A stretch of DNA of 64,000 bases from an uncultured Tessaracoccus sp. Its GTDB lineage: Bacteria > Actinomycetota > Actinomycetes > Propionibacteriales > Propionibacteriaceae. Both the position numbers and the translations under genes were made by a program. The stretch is taken from positions 176,447 to 240,446 of the forward strand of contig NZ_CALUCN010000002.1 in assembly GCF_943914565.1 (NCBI RefSeq), written 5' to 3'. The number at the start of each line of letters is the position of its first letter. Within the stretch, counting starts at the first letter, position 1. Below are positions 8,347-18,800 of the stretch, one piece after another. A model generated the notes under the pieces. It made no database searches. It was given only the letters and a program-made list of their open reading frames with translations, and had not been told where the DNA came from.

Positions 8347-10623
8347 CTATTTCATCTTCCTGAACGACTTCGTCGACAGCCGCGACAGGACCCATCTCGG
8401 CCATGACACCGACTTTCGCATGCCCTTGCCCACGCTGCGCGACTCGTCCCAGTACTCCTTGGCGACGTGCTCGGCCGGTTTGCCGGGCGCGAAGACGAGC
8501 CAGTCGGCCTCCTTCGCCAGCGCCACCGGGTCGGCGATCGTCTGCATGCGTTCGAAGTCCTCGTTCAGCTGCGCGGCCTGCTCGCTGCGGGTGGCGCTGA
8601 GCGACGGCGAGCGCCCGAGGTCCCTCGCCCGGTCGACGAGCTCCAGCCACGCGCCCGCCACCCGGTTGGCGACGTCCGGGTCGTTGCGGCGGCGCGCCCG
8701 CCGTCGCAGCTTCAGGCCGACGATGAGCACCACCGGCACCACGACCGTGAGCAGCGGGACACCGGCGATCAGCACGAACGCCCCCACCCGGGCCCAGTCG
8801 ATCTGCGACTCCGGCGGCTGCTCCTCGCCCACCTCGATCGGCAGCTGCTCGTCCGGCGGCGGCACGTCCGGCTTCTTCGGCGGCGGGGGCGGGTTCACGA
8901 CGTAGGGCTGCGGTTTCGGCGGCTCGGGCGGGATCTCGTCGGGCGCGACGCGGTCCTCCGGCGGTGTCGGGTCGAACCGCACCCAGCCGAGCCCGTCGAG
9001 CAGCACCTCGGGCCACGCACCGACGTCGGCGCCGGTGACCTGCGGGGAGTCGCCCACCTCGTAGCCGTAGATCACCCGCGACGGAACGCCCAGCTCGCGC
9101 GCCATGAGCGCCATCGTCGTCGCGTACTGCTCGTCGTCGCCGATCATCCGCGACGGGTCCGCGAGCAGCGCGAGCAGCCGCGACTGCGAGTGGCCGGGCA
9201 GCGACGGGGCCTCCTTGTCCTGCCCGTGGCTGAAGTAGCCCTCGCGCAGCCGGTCCTCGATGCGCAGCATCTGCGCGCCGGCCGTGCCCACGCCGTCGGT
9301 CCACTGCCTGGACAGCGTCCGCACGGTCTCCGGCGCCCGCTCGACCTTCGGCTGCTTGAGGCTGCCCGCCTTCGCGGCCGCGATGTCGGCGTCGGCGGGC
9401 CGCTGCGGGACGCGCGCCTGCAGCTCGTAGTCGTCGCCGCGCGTGAGCCCGGGCAGCGTGACGCCGGTGCCGGAGGCGTGGTTGTAGAAGAAGCCCTCCC
9501 CGAGCGGGACCGCGCGCTCGCCGTCGAAGCGCACCGACGTCGTCCGGCCGAGCGTCGGCACCCACACGTCGTGGTAGGCGTGGACGCGCACGCGCAGGTC
9601 GAGCTCGTCGCCGGGGGTGTCGTCGGCGATCCACTGCCCCACGCGACGGAACGTCGTCTGGTCGAGCGAGCCCTCGTCGAGGGTGGTCACCCGGTACGCG
9701 ATGCCGTCGTAGGCGTCGAGCGTCGCGAGCCGCACGACGTCGCCCGGCCGCGCGCCCTGCACCTCGAGGAGCGTCTCGGACTCGTACTTCGTGATGTTCG
9801 CGCGGTAGGCCTGCAGCGGGGAGCGCTGCTCGGCGAGGTTCACGGGGATCTCGACGGCCTGCCGCAGCGTCGAGCGCGCGTCGCCGCCGGCGAGCGCGGG
9901 CGCGGCGAGCACCCCGACGAGGCTCGCCACGACGAGCATCGCCGTGCCGAGCGCGAGCCGGACCGGGCGCAGCGCCGCGGGCGAGTCCGAGAGCCGGTCG
10001 CGCTGCGTGCCGCGCCGGTACGTCGTCCACAGCAGCACCACCGCGAAGAACGCGAGCCCCACCCAGATCGGCAAGAACGCCACCCGCGCCCCCACCGCGG
10101 CGCCGACGGCGTACCCGGCCGCCGCGGGCACCCACGCCAGGCTCGGGCGCGACGTGCGCAGCGCGACCGACATGCCGACGAGCCCCACGAGCAGGCCGAC
10201 GAGGCCCGGCACGGCGAGCAGGTTCACCGTCTCCCCGATGGGTGGGTCGAGCGTCAGCATGTCGCGCCACGCGGTGACCGGCCCGGTGAGGAGGCCCAGC
10301 AGGGTCCGCGCGTTCGGCAGCACCACGAACGTCGCCGACGTGGGCATGACGAGCCCGGGGCCTGCGACGAACCACGCGCCGACGGCGAGCAGCACCGTCG
10401 TGCCCACCCGCCACCGACGAAGGGCCGAGCCGAGCGCGATCGCCCCGCCCAGCAGCGTGAACCCGAGCACGGTGACGAACAGCAGCGGCGTGCCGTAGAC
10501 CGGCCAGAACGCCAGCGCGACGAGCGCCGCGAGCCCCAGCAGCACCGCGGCGTCGACGAGGCACCACAGCACGGGGCGGCCGGCGAGCCACCAGGCGCTG
10601 CCGGTCGAACGGGGTGCACTCAT
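8347..10623 (-). CDS. TgpA-like transglutaminase-fold membrane protein, catalytic Cys and His missing
   Basis: 758 residues: six or seven N-terminal membrane helices (DUF3488/TgpA type, about 10-245), an extracytoplasmic transglutaminase-like domain (about 420-560), a proline-rich stretch (PPPPPKKPDVPPPDEQ), a final helix (VGAFVLIAGVPLLTVVVPVVLIV) and a DUF4129-like cytoplasmic tail. In active enzymes the core reads GDCEQxA...HAW(V/P)EV...FDPTP. Here it reads GDDEQYATTMALMARELGVPSRV...VGAWPEVLLDGLGWVRFDPTP: the Cys is D497 and the His is G535, while the Asp of FDPTP remains. It should therefore be a pseudoenzyme that binds rather than cross-links. ATG overlaps the DUF58 stop by four bases. 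In bifidobacteria the equivalent is tgm of the PFNA cluster. Confidence 0.88.
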   Translation of the reverse strand: MSAPRSTGSAWWLAGRPVLWCLVDAAVLLGLAALVALAFWPVYGTPLLFVTVLGFTLLGGAIALGSALRRWRVGTTVLLAVGAWFVAGPGLVMPTSATFVVLPNARTLLGLLTGPVTAWRDMLTLDPPIGETVNLLAVPGLVGLLVGLVGMSVALRTSRPSLAWVPAAAGYAVGAAVGARVAFLPIWVGLAFFAVVLLWTTYRRGTQRDRLSDSPAALRPVRLALGTAMLVVASLVGVLAAPALAGGDARSTLRQAVEIPVNLAEQRSPLQAYRANITKYESETLLEVQGARPGDVVRLATLDAYDGIAYRVTTLDEGSLDQTTFRRVGQWIADDTPGDELDLRVRVHAYHDVWVPTLGRTTSVRFDGERAVPLGEGFFYNHASGTGVTLPGLTRGDDYELQARVPQRPADADIAAAKAGSLKQPKVERAPETVRTLSRQWTDGVGTAGAQMLRIEDRLREGYFSHGQDKEAPSLPGHSQSRLLALLADPSRMIGDDEQYATTMALMARELGVPSRVIYGYEVGDSPQVTGADVGAWPEVLLDGLGWVRFDPTPPEDRVAPDEIPPEPPKPQPYVVNPPPPPKKPDVPPPDEQLPIEVGEEQPPESQIDWARVGAFVLIAGVPLLTVVVPVVLIVGLKLRRRARRRNDPDVANRVAGAWLELVDRARDLGRSPSLSATRSEQAAQLNEDFERMQTIADPVALAKEADWLVFAPGKPAEHVAKEYWDESRSVGKGMRKSVSWPRWVLSRLSTKSFRKMK

Positions 10624-11852
10624 GTCATCGACCTCCGCATCGCCCTCGGCAGGTCGGCCAGCGAGCCGACCTGGTTGAGTGTCACGTTGCCCACCTGCCG
10701 GTGCCGCAGCTCCGCGCCGCTCGCCACCCGGATGCCGATGTAGCGGGTGTCGACGTCGAAGCGGCTGCTGGCGAGCCGCAGGTCGTCGAGGCTCGCCGTC
10801 GAGCCGGTGACGAGCATCGCGATCGACGAGCGGTGCTCGAGCCGGGAGCAGGTGTGTGCGAGGTCCGCGACGCCCCCGCGCGGGGTTGCCTCCACGAGCG
10901 AGAGCTCGTCGAGCGCGAGCGTCAGCGACGCCGCGGCCAGCTCCTCGCGGGAGGTGACGATGCTGAGCTCCGACTCCCCCAGGATGCACTGCTGCGCCAG
11001 CGACGCGACAACCGAGACCGCGAGCTCGAACTCGTCTTCGTCGATGTACGACGCGCGCCCGGTGTCGAGCGCGAGCAGCACCGTCGACATCCGGGACTCC
11101 TCGAACTGCCGCACCATGAGCTGCCCCGTGCGCGCGGTGGACTTCCAGTGCACGTGCCGGCGGTCGTCGCCCGCGACGTAGGGACGCAGCGCGTGGAAGT
11201 TCATGTCCGACGAGCTGAGGTTCGGACTCGCGTGCCCCTCGAGGTCGTGGACGAACCCGGTCTGCCGCCCCGGCAGCCGGACGGTGCGCGGGTGGACGTG
11301 CACCTCCTCCTCGCCAGTCCAGCGCGTCTCCCGCCCGGCCAGCCCGAACGGGTCACCCTGCACCGACAACGCCGGGCCCACGACGACGAGCCCGCGCCGC
11401 TCGGTGGGGACGCGGAACCGGAACTCCCGCATCTCCGCCGACCGCAACATCGGCAGCCAGAAGCTCGCGCGCTCCTCACCCACGGGCAGGTCCAGCCGCG
11501 ACCCGAGGTGCCGCGTACCCGGCTGCGCGCGCACGAGCACCCGGCCCTGCGCGCGCTCGCCGACGACGACGGCCCGGTCGGAGACCTGCAGCCGCACCTC
11601 GAGCCTCGGCCTGCCGATCGTGAACAGCAGCGCCACCCCCACCGCGACGACCGCCACCACGCCGACGAGCACGAACTCCTGCCAGCGCAGCACCAGCCCG
11701 ACGACGAGCGCGACGACCCCGATGAGCAGGCACACCCAACCCGCGTCGCGCATGCCGACGCGTTTGCTGAGCGCGCGGTACCACCACCGGAGCGTCTCCC
11801 CCGACGGGGGGTCGACCGCCTCGGGGATCTCCCATCGGGTCGAGGTGGACAT
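10620..11852 (-). CDS. DUF58 domain protein (MoxR partner)
   Basis: 410 residues. Two close membrane helices near the N-terminus (AGWVCLLIGVVALVVGLVLRW, EFVLVGVVAVVAVGVALLF) and a cytoplasmic DUF58 region. The signature is LRPYVAGDDRRHVHWKSTARTGQLMVRQFEES, followed by a vWA-like fold (STVLLALDTGRASYIDEDEFE). DUF58 proteins occur with MoxR AAA+ ATPases, which are thought to remodel or chaperone vWA-type partners. The start ATG shares one base with the MoxR stop (TGATG), so translation is coupled. Function in this operon: link between the ATPase and the envelope proteins, inferred from conserved gene order. Confidence 0.9.
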   Translation of the reverse strand: MSTSTRWEIPEAVDPPSGETLRWWYRALSKRVGMRDAGWVCLLIGVVALVVGLVLRWQEFVLVGVVAVVAVGVALLFTIGRPRLEVRLQVSDRAVVVGERAQGRVLVRAQPGTRHLGSRLDLPVGEERASFWLPMLRSAEMREFRFRVPTERRGLVVVGPALSVQGDPFGLAGRETRWTGEEEVHVHPRTVRLPGRQTGFVHDLEGHASPNLSSSDMNFHALRPYVAGDDRRHVHWKSTARTGQLMVRQFEESRMSTVLLALDTGRASYIDEDEFELAVSVVASLAQQCILGESELSIVTSREELAAASLTLALDELSLVEATPRGGVADLAHTCSRLEHRSSIAMLVTGSTASLDDLRLASSRFDVDTRYIGIRVASGAELRHRQVGNVTLNQVGSLADLPRAMRRSMT

Positions 11853-12817
11853 CAGGCTCGGGCACGCTCCGTCGGCGGCGGTACCGCGGCGATGACCTCG
11901 CTCATCACGTCGACGGCGGTCACGCCCCCGAACTCGGCCTCCGGGTCGAGCACCAGACGGTGCGCCAAGCAGGGCACCGCGAGGATCTTCACATCGTCGG
12001 GCGTGACGAAGTGCCTGCCCACCGACGCCGCCCACACCCGCGATGCCCGCACGAGCGCCAGCGCGCCACGCACCGAGACGCCGAGCCGCACGTCGGTGGC
12101 CTCGCGCGTCGCCTCGACGAGGCGCACGACGTAGTCGAGCACGCTCGCCTCGACGTGCACCGCGCCCGCCATCTGCGCCATCTCCGCCACCTGCTGGCCC
12201 GTCACCACCGACGGCAGCCCGCTCGAGCGCGGCCGGGACCCGCCGGTGACGAGGATGCGCATCGTCGCCTCGTGGTCCGGGTAGCCGAGCGTGGTCTTCA
12301 TGAGGAAGCGGTCGAGCTGCGCCTCGGGCAGCCGGTAGGTGCCGGCCTGCTCGATCGGGTTCTGCGTCGCGATCACCATGAACGGCGTCCCCACGGGGTA
12401 GGACTGCCCGTCGACGGTGACGCGCGACTCCTCCATGACCTCCAGCAGCGCCGACTGCGTCTTCGGCGACGCGCGGTTGATCTCGTCGGCCAGCACGATC
12501 GACGCGAAGATGGGGCCCTGGTGGAACTCGAACTCCTGCGACTTCTGGTCGTAGATCGTGACGCCGGTCACGTCGGAGGGCAGCAGGTCGGGCGTGAACT
12601 GGATGCGGCTGTGCGTGCCCTGCACCGACTGCGCGATCGCGCGGGCGAGGCTCGTCTTGCCCGTGCCCGGGTAGTCCTCGAGCAGCAGGTGGCCCTCGGC
12701 GAGCATGCAGGTCGCCGCGAGCCGGACCGCCTCGGTCTTGCCCATGATGACGCGTTCGATGTTGCCGACGATGTTCGCGAAGTTCTCGCTGAACCAGCGT
12801 GCTTGTTCAGGGTTCAC
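11852..12817 (-). CDS. MoxR-family AAA+ ATPase
   Basis: 321 residues, cytoplasmic. Walker A is EDYPGTGKTSLA (GTGKTS 51-56), Walker B is IVLADEIN (DE 112-113), sensor 1 is ATQNP, and the lid follows with SVRGALALVRASR. MoxR ATPases act as chaperones or activators of partner proteins, often vWA/DUF58 proteins encoded next door, as here. GTG start with GAGGAAG four bases upstream. Only nine bases separate it from the stop of the giant Ig-like protein upstream, and it overlaps DUF58 by one base. Confidence 0.95.
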   Translation of the reverse strand: MNPEQARWFSENFANIVGNIERVIMGKTEAVRLAATCMLAEGHLLLEDYPGTGKTSLARAIAQSVQGTHSRIQFTPDLLPSDVTGVTIYDQKSQEFEFHQGPIFASIVLADEINRASPKTQSALLEVMEESRVTVDGQSYPVGTPFMVIATQNPIEQAGTYRLPEAQLDRFLMKTTLGYPDHEATMRILVTGGSRPRSSGLPSVVTGQQVAEMAQMAGAVHVEASVLDYVVRLVEATREATDVRLGVSVRGALALVRASRVWAASVGRHFVTPDDVKILAVPCLAHRLVLDPEAEFGGVTAVDVMSEVIAAVPPPTERARA

Positions 12818-12826
12818 TCGTCTTCC

Positions 12827-15800
12827 TCACTTGAGATTGAAATACCAGCCCCGGGAGGACCCGTTGACCGTGCAGCGCACCTCGACCTCCTTGTAGGGCT
12901 TGAGCGGATCCGCCTCGTTCCGCAGGACCTTGTCGAGCTTGATCACGCCGGACCCGGCGTCGACGTGGGCGAGCTCGGTGCCCTTGCCCTTGGTCCACAC
13001 CTTGCAGTGCCCGTCCTTGACGTGCCGGATCGAGATCTTCACCCGCCCGGTCGTGCTGTGGTACCAGAGGCTCGAGACGTCACCGACCGGGACGTCGATT
13101 GTCTGCAGGGGGGTGAGGTCGCGGTGCCAGCGCCCGATCCGGTCGCGCTGCGGGACGTAGCCTCGCCAGTTGACGGTCACCCTCGGGTGGTCCTCGTTGA
13201 CCACGACCCAGTCGAGCCGGGGCACGCCGAAGAAGGTCTGCAGGGAGTAGCCGGCCGGGTCCCAGCCGCCCGAGGACTCCTCCGTGGGCTCATTGAACAG
13301 GACCCGCACCGAGTTGGGCGAGTTGGCGCGGATCTCGCTGTACTCCAGCGGCCTCGGGTTGGGGCTGAGCGGTCGGCCGGACGCCTCCGCCGACGCCCCG
13401 ACGAGCTCGCCGTCCGAGGCCTTGGTCAGGACGAGGCGCGCCCCCACCCGCACCTCCTGGCCAGCAGGCAGTTCCCCGGTGCGGTACCACCCGTCACCTC
13501 GTGGTTCGAGGTCGTGCCACACCCCGCCGTTGGCCGAGTACTGGAACCTGCCGCCGGCCTGCTGAATCTCCGCGGGGGTCATGTTCGACCTCAGTCTCAC
13601 GAGGAGGCGTCCGGTGGGAGCCCACGACGGCATCGTCTTGTCGATCCCGACCTCGGGCCTGCGCCACGCGATGAGGGGTTTGGGCGTCTGCCCCACCAGC
13701 CGTCGGGAGTGGAGGTTGGTCGCGTAGACGCGGAACTGCACCGGCGAGAGCTCGAAGCTGCCGAACGTGTGCTCCTGCTTCGCGTTCGGCGGGAACCGGA
13801 GCTCCTTCGCCAGCTCCGCACGCTCCGTGCCGTTCACGACGGGCACGACCGAGAGCCTCATCGCCGGGTCGCCGTTGGGCTGCAACGTGCCGGGCGCGAC
13901 CGAGACGGTGAACCGCCCGCCGCGGGAGTCGAGGATCGGGTCCGCGTCGATTGTCGCGCTGCCCTTCGGCGGCCCGACGGGGAACATCGGCGTCGAACGC
14001 TCCGACTCCCCCGACGAGCCGGCCTTGTTCGTCGCGACGACGCCGAACGTGTAGCTCTTGCCGTTGGTGAGCCCGGTCCACCGGTGCTGCAGCACGCTGC
14101 CGCCGACCGTCTTCGTGCCGAGCTTCTTGCCGTTGGAGTCGTACAGCGCCACCGTGTACCGCTCGACGGGGCTGCCCTCGTTGTCGCGGTTCTCGAACGT
14201 CGCCCGGGGCCAGGTCGTGGTCAGGGACTGGTCGCCGCGCTCGACGGTGGGTTGGCCCGGCGGGAGGGGCTTGACGTCGGGCGTGTACGGCGCGGACTGC
14301 GGCGACGGCTCCGACGCGCCGAGCTTGTTCGTCTCGACGACGCTCAACGTCCACGGCACGTTGTTGCGCAGCCCGGTGACCGTGCAGGTGTTGCCGGAGC
14401 ACGCCTGCCGCACCGGCGACTGGCCGGGCGCCGTCGCGACGACCTCGCGCTTCTCGACCGGGTAGCCGTTGCTGCTGCCGGAGCGGTACTCGAACCGGAT
14501 CTGCCCGTCGCCCGGCACCCCGCCGAAGGGCGCCGACGGTGGTGCCGGCCGGTCCTTCACGTCGAGCCGGATGCTGCCGTCGACCACCCGGGCCGGGTCC
14601 TTCGTCGCGTCCTGGACCGAGTAGCTCGCGGTGAGCGTGCCGACGAAGCCCTCCGCCGGCGTGATCGTGACGCCGTGCTCGTCGTGCTCGATCTTGCCGG
14701 AGCCGGAGACGATCCGCGCGCCGGTGACGGTGAGGCCCTTGTCGGCGGTGAGGTGGGAGACGTCGTTGGCGGTGACGGGGATCGCGACGGGCTGGCCTGC
14801 CGCGGCGTCCTCGACCACGTCGGTGGTCGTCGTGGTGAGCGGCTGGCGCGAGGACACCATCTCCAGCAGCACCTCGAACTCCGCCGACGCGCCCTGCGCG
14901 TTCTTCACCCGCCCCTTGAGCGTCTTCGTCGTGCCGGCCTTCGCGGTGAGCGGCGCGGTGGCCACGACGACGGACTGGCCCTGCTCGGTACGCCACTCGA
15001 TCGGGGCGTCGCCGCCGGCGTCCGCCCAGTCCTCGAACGTGAAGTCGAGCCCCTTCGGGTCCTGGAACAGCGGCATCATCGCCAGCCGGAACTCGCCCTC
15101 GCCCGGGCCCACCTTGAGGTGCGCGCGGCTCACCTGCTTCGGCGGGAGCTGGGTGCTGGGCGCGTCCTCGCCGGCGTTGCCGGCCTCGTTCTCGGGCGCC
15201 TTCACCTCGACCCGGATGGTGAGGTACGCACGCTTGGCCGACTCGTCGCCCTCCGGCACCTGGTCGACCACCTCGAACACCACCGCGGCGGGTCCGCGGT
15301 GGGCGGGGTCGGGCGTGTACTCGATGCCTCCGGTGGCGGGCACGGCCGAGCCGTTCGTCGCGACGATGGTGTCGGTGCTGGTCAGCTTGACCTTGCGCCC
15401 CTCGGTGCCCATGAGCAGGTCGTCGAACGAGATGTGCACGGGCTGACCCGCCGTCGCCCGCAGGACTCGCTTCGGGTCCCGCACGACGGGTTGCGCGTCC
15501 TCGGTGCCGGGCACCGTCGCGAGGCCGTGGCTCACCTGGCCGTCGGCGTCGGTGAGCGTGTAGCGCACCTGTTGCGTGCGCTCCCGGACCGGCACCGAGA
15601 CCTTGTTGCCGACGGCGCGCGGCGCGTCCTCGTCGTCGGCCTTCGCGCCGGGCACCGAGACCTTCAGCGCGCCCTGGTCGCCGTCGGGGTCGAAGTCGTT
15701 GCGCAGCACGTCGAGCTCGAGGATGTCCTCGTCGATCACGTCGAGGAACGACATCGTGTCGTCGCGGGCGACGGGCGGCAGCAGGGGCGCGTCCTCGTCG

Positions 15801-18800
15801 ACGACGACGGTGAAGCTGCCGATGCCCTCCTGCTTGCGGGAGTCGGTGACCCGGTAGGTGCCGTGGTACTCCCCCGGTTTCGTGATCGGGTCGACCGAGA
15901 CCTCGCGGTCGTTCACGATCTCGGCGTGGAGCTTCGCGTCGTCCATCGCGACGGCGTCCTCGCCCGCGAAGCCGATCGTGTCGCCCTCGAAGTCGTGGTC
16001 GTTGGCGAGCACCGGGATCTGGATCGGCCGGCCGGGCCGCACGACGATCCGGTCGTGCACCGCGACGGGCGGCTCGTTCACGTCGCCCGGGGGCGCCACC
16101 CCGACGCGGAGCTGGCCGGACGCGACCGCGCCGTGCGCGTCGGCCACCTCGTAGCGGAACGTGTCGGTGCCCTCGCTGCCCGGGAAGGCCTCGTAGGTGA
16201 GGAACCCGTCGCCCACCTCGGTGACGCGGCCGAGCTTCGGGCCGGCGCCGAGGCCGAGCAGCCGGACCGGGTCGCCGTTGGGGTCGATGCCGTCCAGGTC
16301 GATGGGGATCCGCGTCGTGGTGCCGGCGAGCACGCGGTCGACGACCTCGCCGGGCGCGGGCGGTTGGTTGGGCGCGTCGTCGCTGATCGCGGTGACGTTC
16401 AGCACCGCCGACGCGGTGTTGCCCTCGGCGTCCACCACCTCGTAGAGCACCGCGAGCTGTTGTCGCTGCGAGCCGGCGGGGATCCGCACCCGGATGGTCT
16501 CCCCGTCGATCCAGGTGTCCTCCGGCAGCGGGGTCTCGAGGATGCGGCTCAGCTTCAGGTCTAGCCCGATCGGGGACTCGTCGTTCACCAGCACGGGTGC
16601 GGTGCCGACGCTGCCGGCCCGGATGTTGATGTCGTCGTCGGCGGCGACGGGCTCCACCGAGCCGGTGGTCCGCGTCGGGATCACGACGACGGTGCCGAGG
16701 GCGATGTGCCGGCCGTCGGAGACCGAGTACTCGACGGTGACCGCGGCCTTCGGCGTCGACTTCGCCTTGATCGTCATGAGGTGGCGACGGTCGAGCTCGA
16801 CCTCGAGCGACGGGTCGGCCTGGATCGACTGGATCACGAGCACGTCGCCGTCGACGTCGGTGTCGTTCGCGAGCGGGTCGACGAGCACCGAACCCTCGGG
16901 CGGCAGCAGGGCCACGTCGAGCGCCGCGACGGGCGGGTTGTCGCTGCCGGGCGCGACCACGTCGATGCGGACGACGCCGGTCTCGAACTCGGTCGAGGCG
17001 ACGTTGTACGTGAGGTAGAAGGTGCCGGCCTCCGTCGAGGAGAACGTGAAGCTCTGGTCGTTGTAGTCCGGCGTCACGGTGCACGACTCGCACTGCTCGG
17101 GCGTGACCTCCTGCAGCAGCAGGTCCTCGCCGATGTCGTTGTCGAGCGGGCGCACCTCGACGGTCTCACCCACCTGCACCGACGCGAAGTCGGCGTACGC
17201 GACGGGTTTCACCGGCTCCTCGCCGACGTTGACGACGAGCTCGCCCTCGGCGGTGTCGGTGCCGTCGGAGACGACGAGGTTGATCTTCTTCTGCCCCGTC
17301 GTCTTGCCGATGTCCTGGTAGCTGACGGTGCCGTCGGGGTTGAACGTCACGAGGTCCTCCGAGCCGGGCGGCAGCGACGCGTCCTCGAGGATCAACGGAT
17401 CGCCCTCCGGGTCCCGCCAGTCCGGCAGCACCCGTTTGGTGAAGGCCTTGCCCTTCTGGATGTCCATGGGCTTCGCCAGCTCGAACGGGTGGGGCGGCTT
17501 GTTCTCCTTGCCGGGATCCGCGTCGGCGACGTGGAGCGTCACCTGCGCGGTGTCGCTCAGCTCCCCGTCGGAGATCGTGTACGAGAACGTGAGCGTGCCC
17601 GCCGTGCTCTCCGGCGGGATCGTGACCTGCAGCCCCGTGCCGCCGCGGACGGTCTGCAGCGACGCGCCGTCGAGTTCGTCGGGGGCGCTGATCGTGAGGA
17701 CGTCGCCGTCGGGGTCGGAGTCGTTGTCGAGCACGTCGAGGATCGTCGCGCGTCCCTGCCGGGCGGTGAGCTCGTCGTCCTTCGCGACGGGGGGTCGGTT
17801 CTCCTCGTCGCGTTCGGCCTTGTCGTCGGTGACCGGCGCGTCCGGCGGCGGGGGCTCGTCCGAGTCCTTCGTGACGAAACGTTCCCAGTCGTCGATGCGC
17901 GCCATGCCCTGGTCGACGAGCCACACGACGCCGGTGGCGGCGTCGTTGAGCGCGACGGTGCGGCGGTTGACCTGCAGGGAGAGGGTCTCGTTGTCGCCGG
18001 CGTCCCGACCGGGGATCTCGCGCACGCTGGCGCCACCGTCGGCGCAGCGCTTCACGAACCGGTTGCCGAACGCGCCGTAGAGGCAGTCCCCCACCTGCAC
18101 GGGCTCGACGGGCATCCCGTCGAGCTGGCCGGAGAGGCTGCGGGTGCCGTCGGGGGTGACGGCGATGAGGCCGGCCTCGGTGGCGTAGACCGCGCGGACG
18201 TCCTCCTTGCCGCCCAGCACCTGCGCGACGGGGGGCAGCAGCCGGGCGTTCGCGGCGCCGGAGACGTCGAGGACCTCCTTCGTGCCCTCGACCCAGATGC
18301 GGCCGCTCACCCGGTCGAGCACGACGGCGGTGCCCCCGACGGCGCTCAGCTCGACGCCGCCCAGCCGCTTGGCGTCGAGCGTGAACGGCAGCGGCGTGGC
18401 CCGGCGCTGCCCGTCGACCTCGCGGACGAGCTGCGACTTCGCGACGTCGAGGCCGATGATCTCGCCGCGGGTGGTGAGGGTGGCGACGCCGCCCACGCCC
18501 ACCTCGAACTGCGCCTTGTCCTTGTCCGGGTCCATCTGCAGGACGTCGGCGGCGTCGCCGAACCAGACGCGGCCGTTCTGTGGGCTCGTGACGAGGAGGC
18601 GCCCCGCCACGAGCTGCACGTCGGCGCCCACCGGCAGCTGCATGGGCGACTCGAGCCGGTTGCGGCTCGGGTTGTACCGGGTGAGGGTGTTGGACTCCTC
18701 GCCGCGGATGAGGACCATGTCCTCGTCCTGCAGCATCGACGCGGTGCTGTCGGCCACCGTCGTCGCCTGCGAGAGCTCCTCGATCTGGGTGTTGACCATG

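Noticed and set aside
11960..16564. A 1534-codon open frame on the plus strand opposite the MoxR gene and the giant Ig-like protein
   Set aside because: It is a shadow of GC-rich codon bias: Arg/Ala/Gly/Val/His-rich with no domain pattern, lying opposite clearly conserved proteins.
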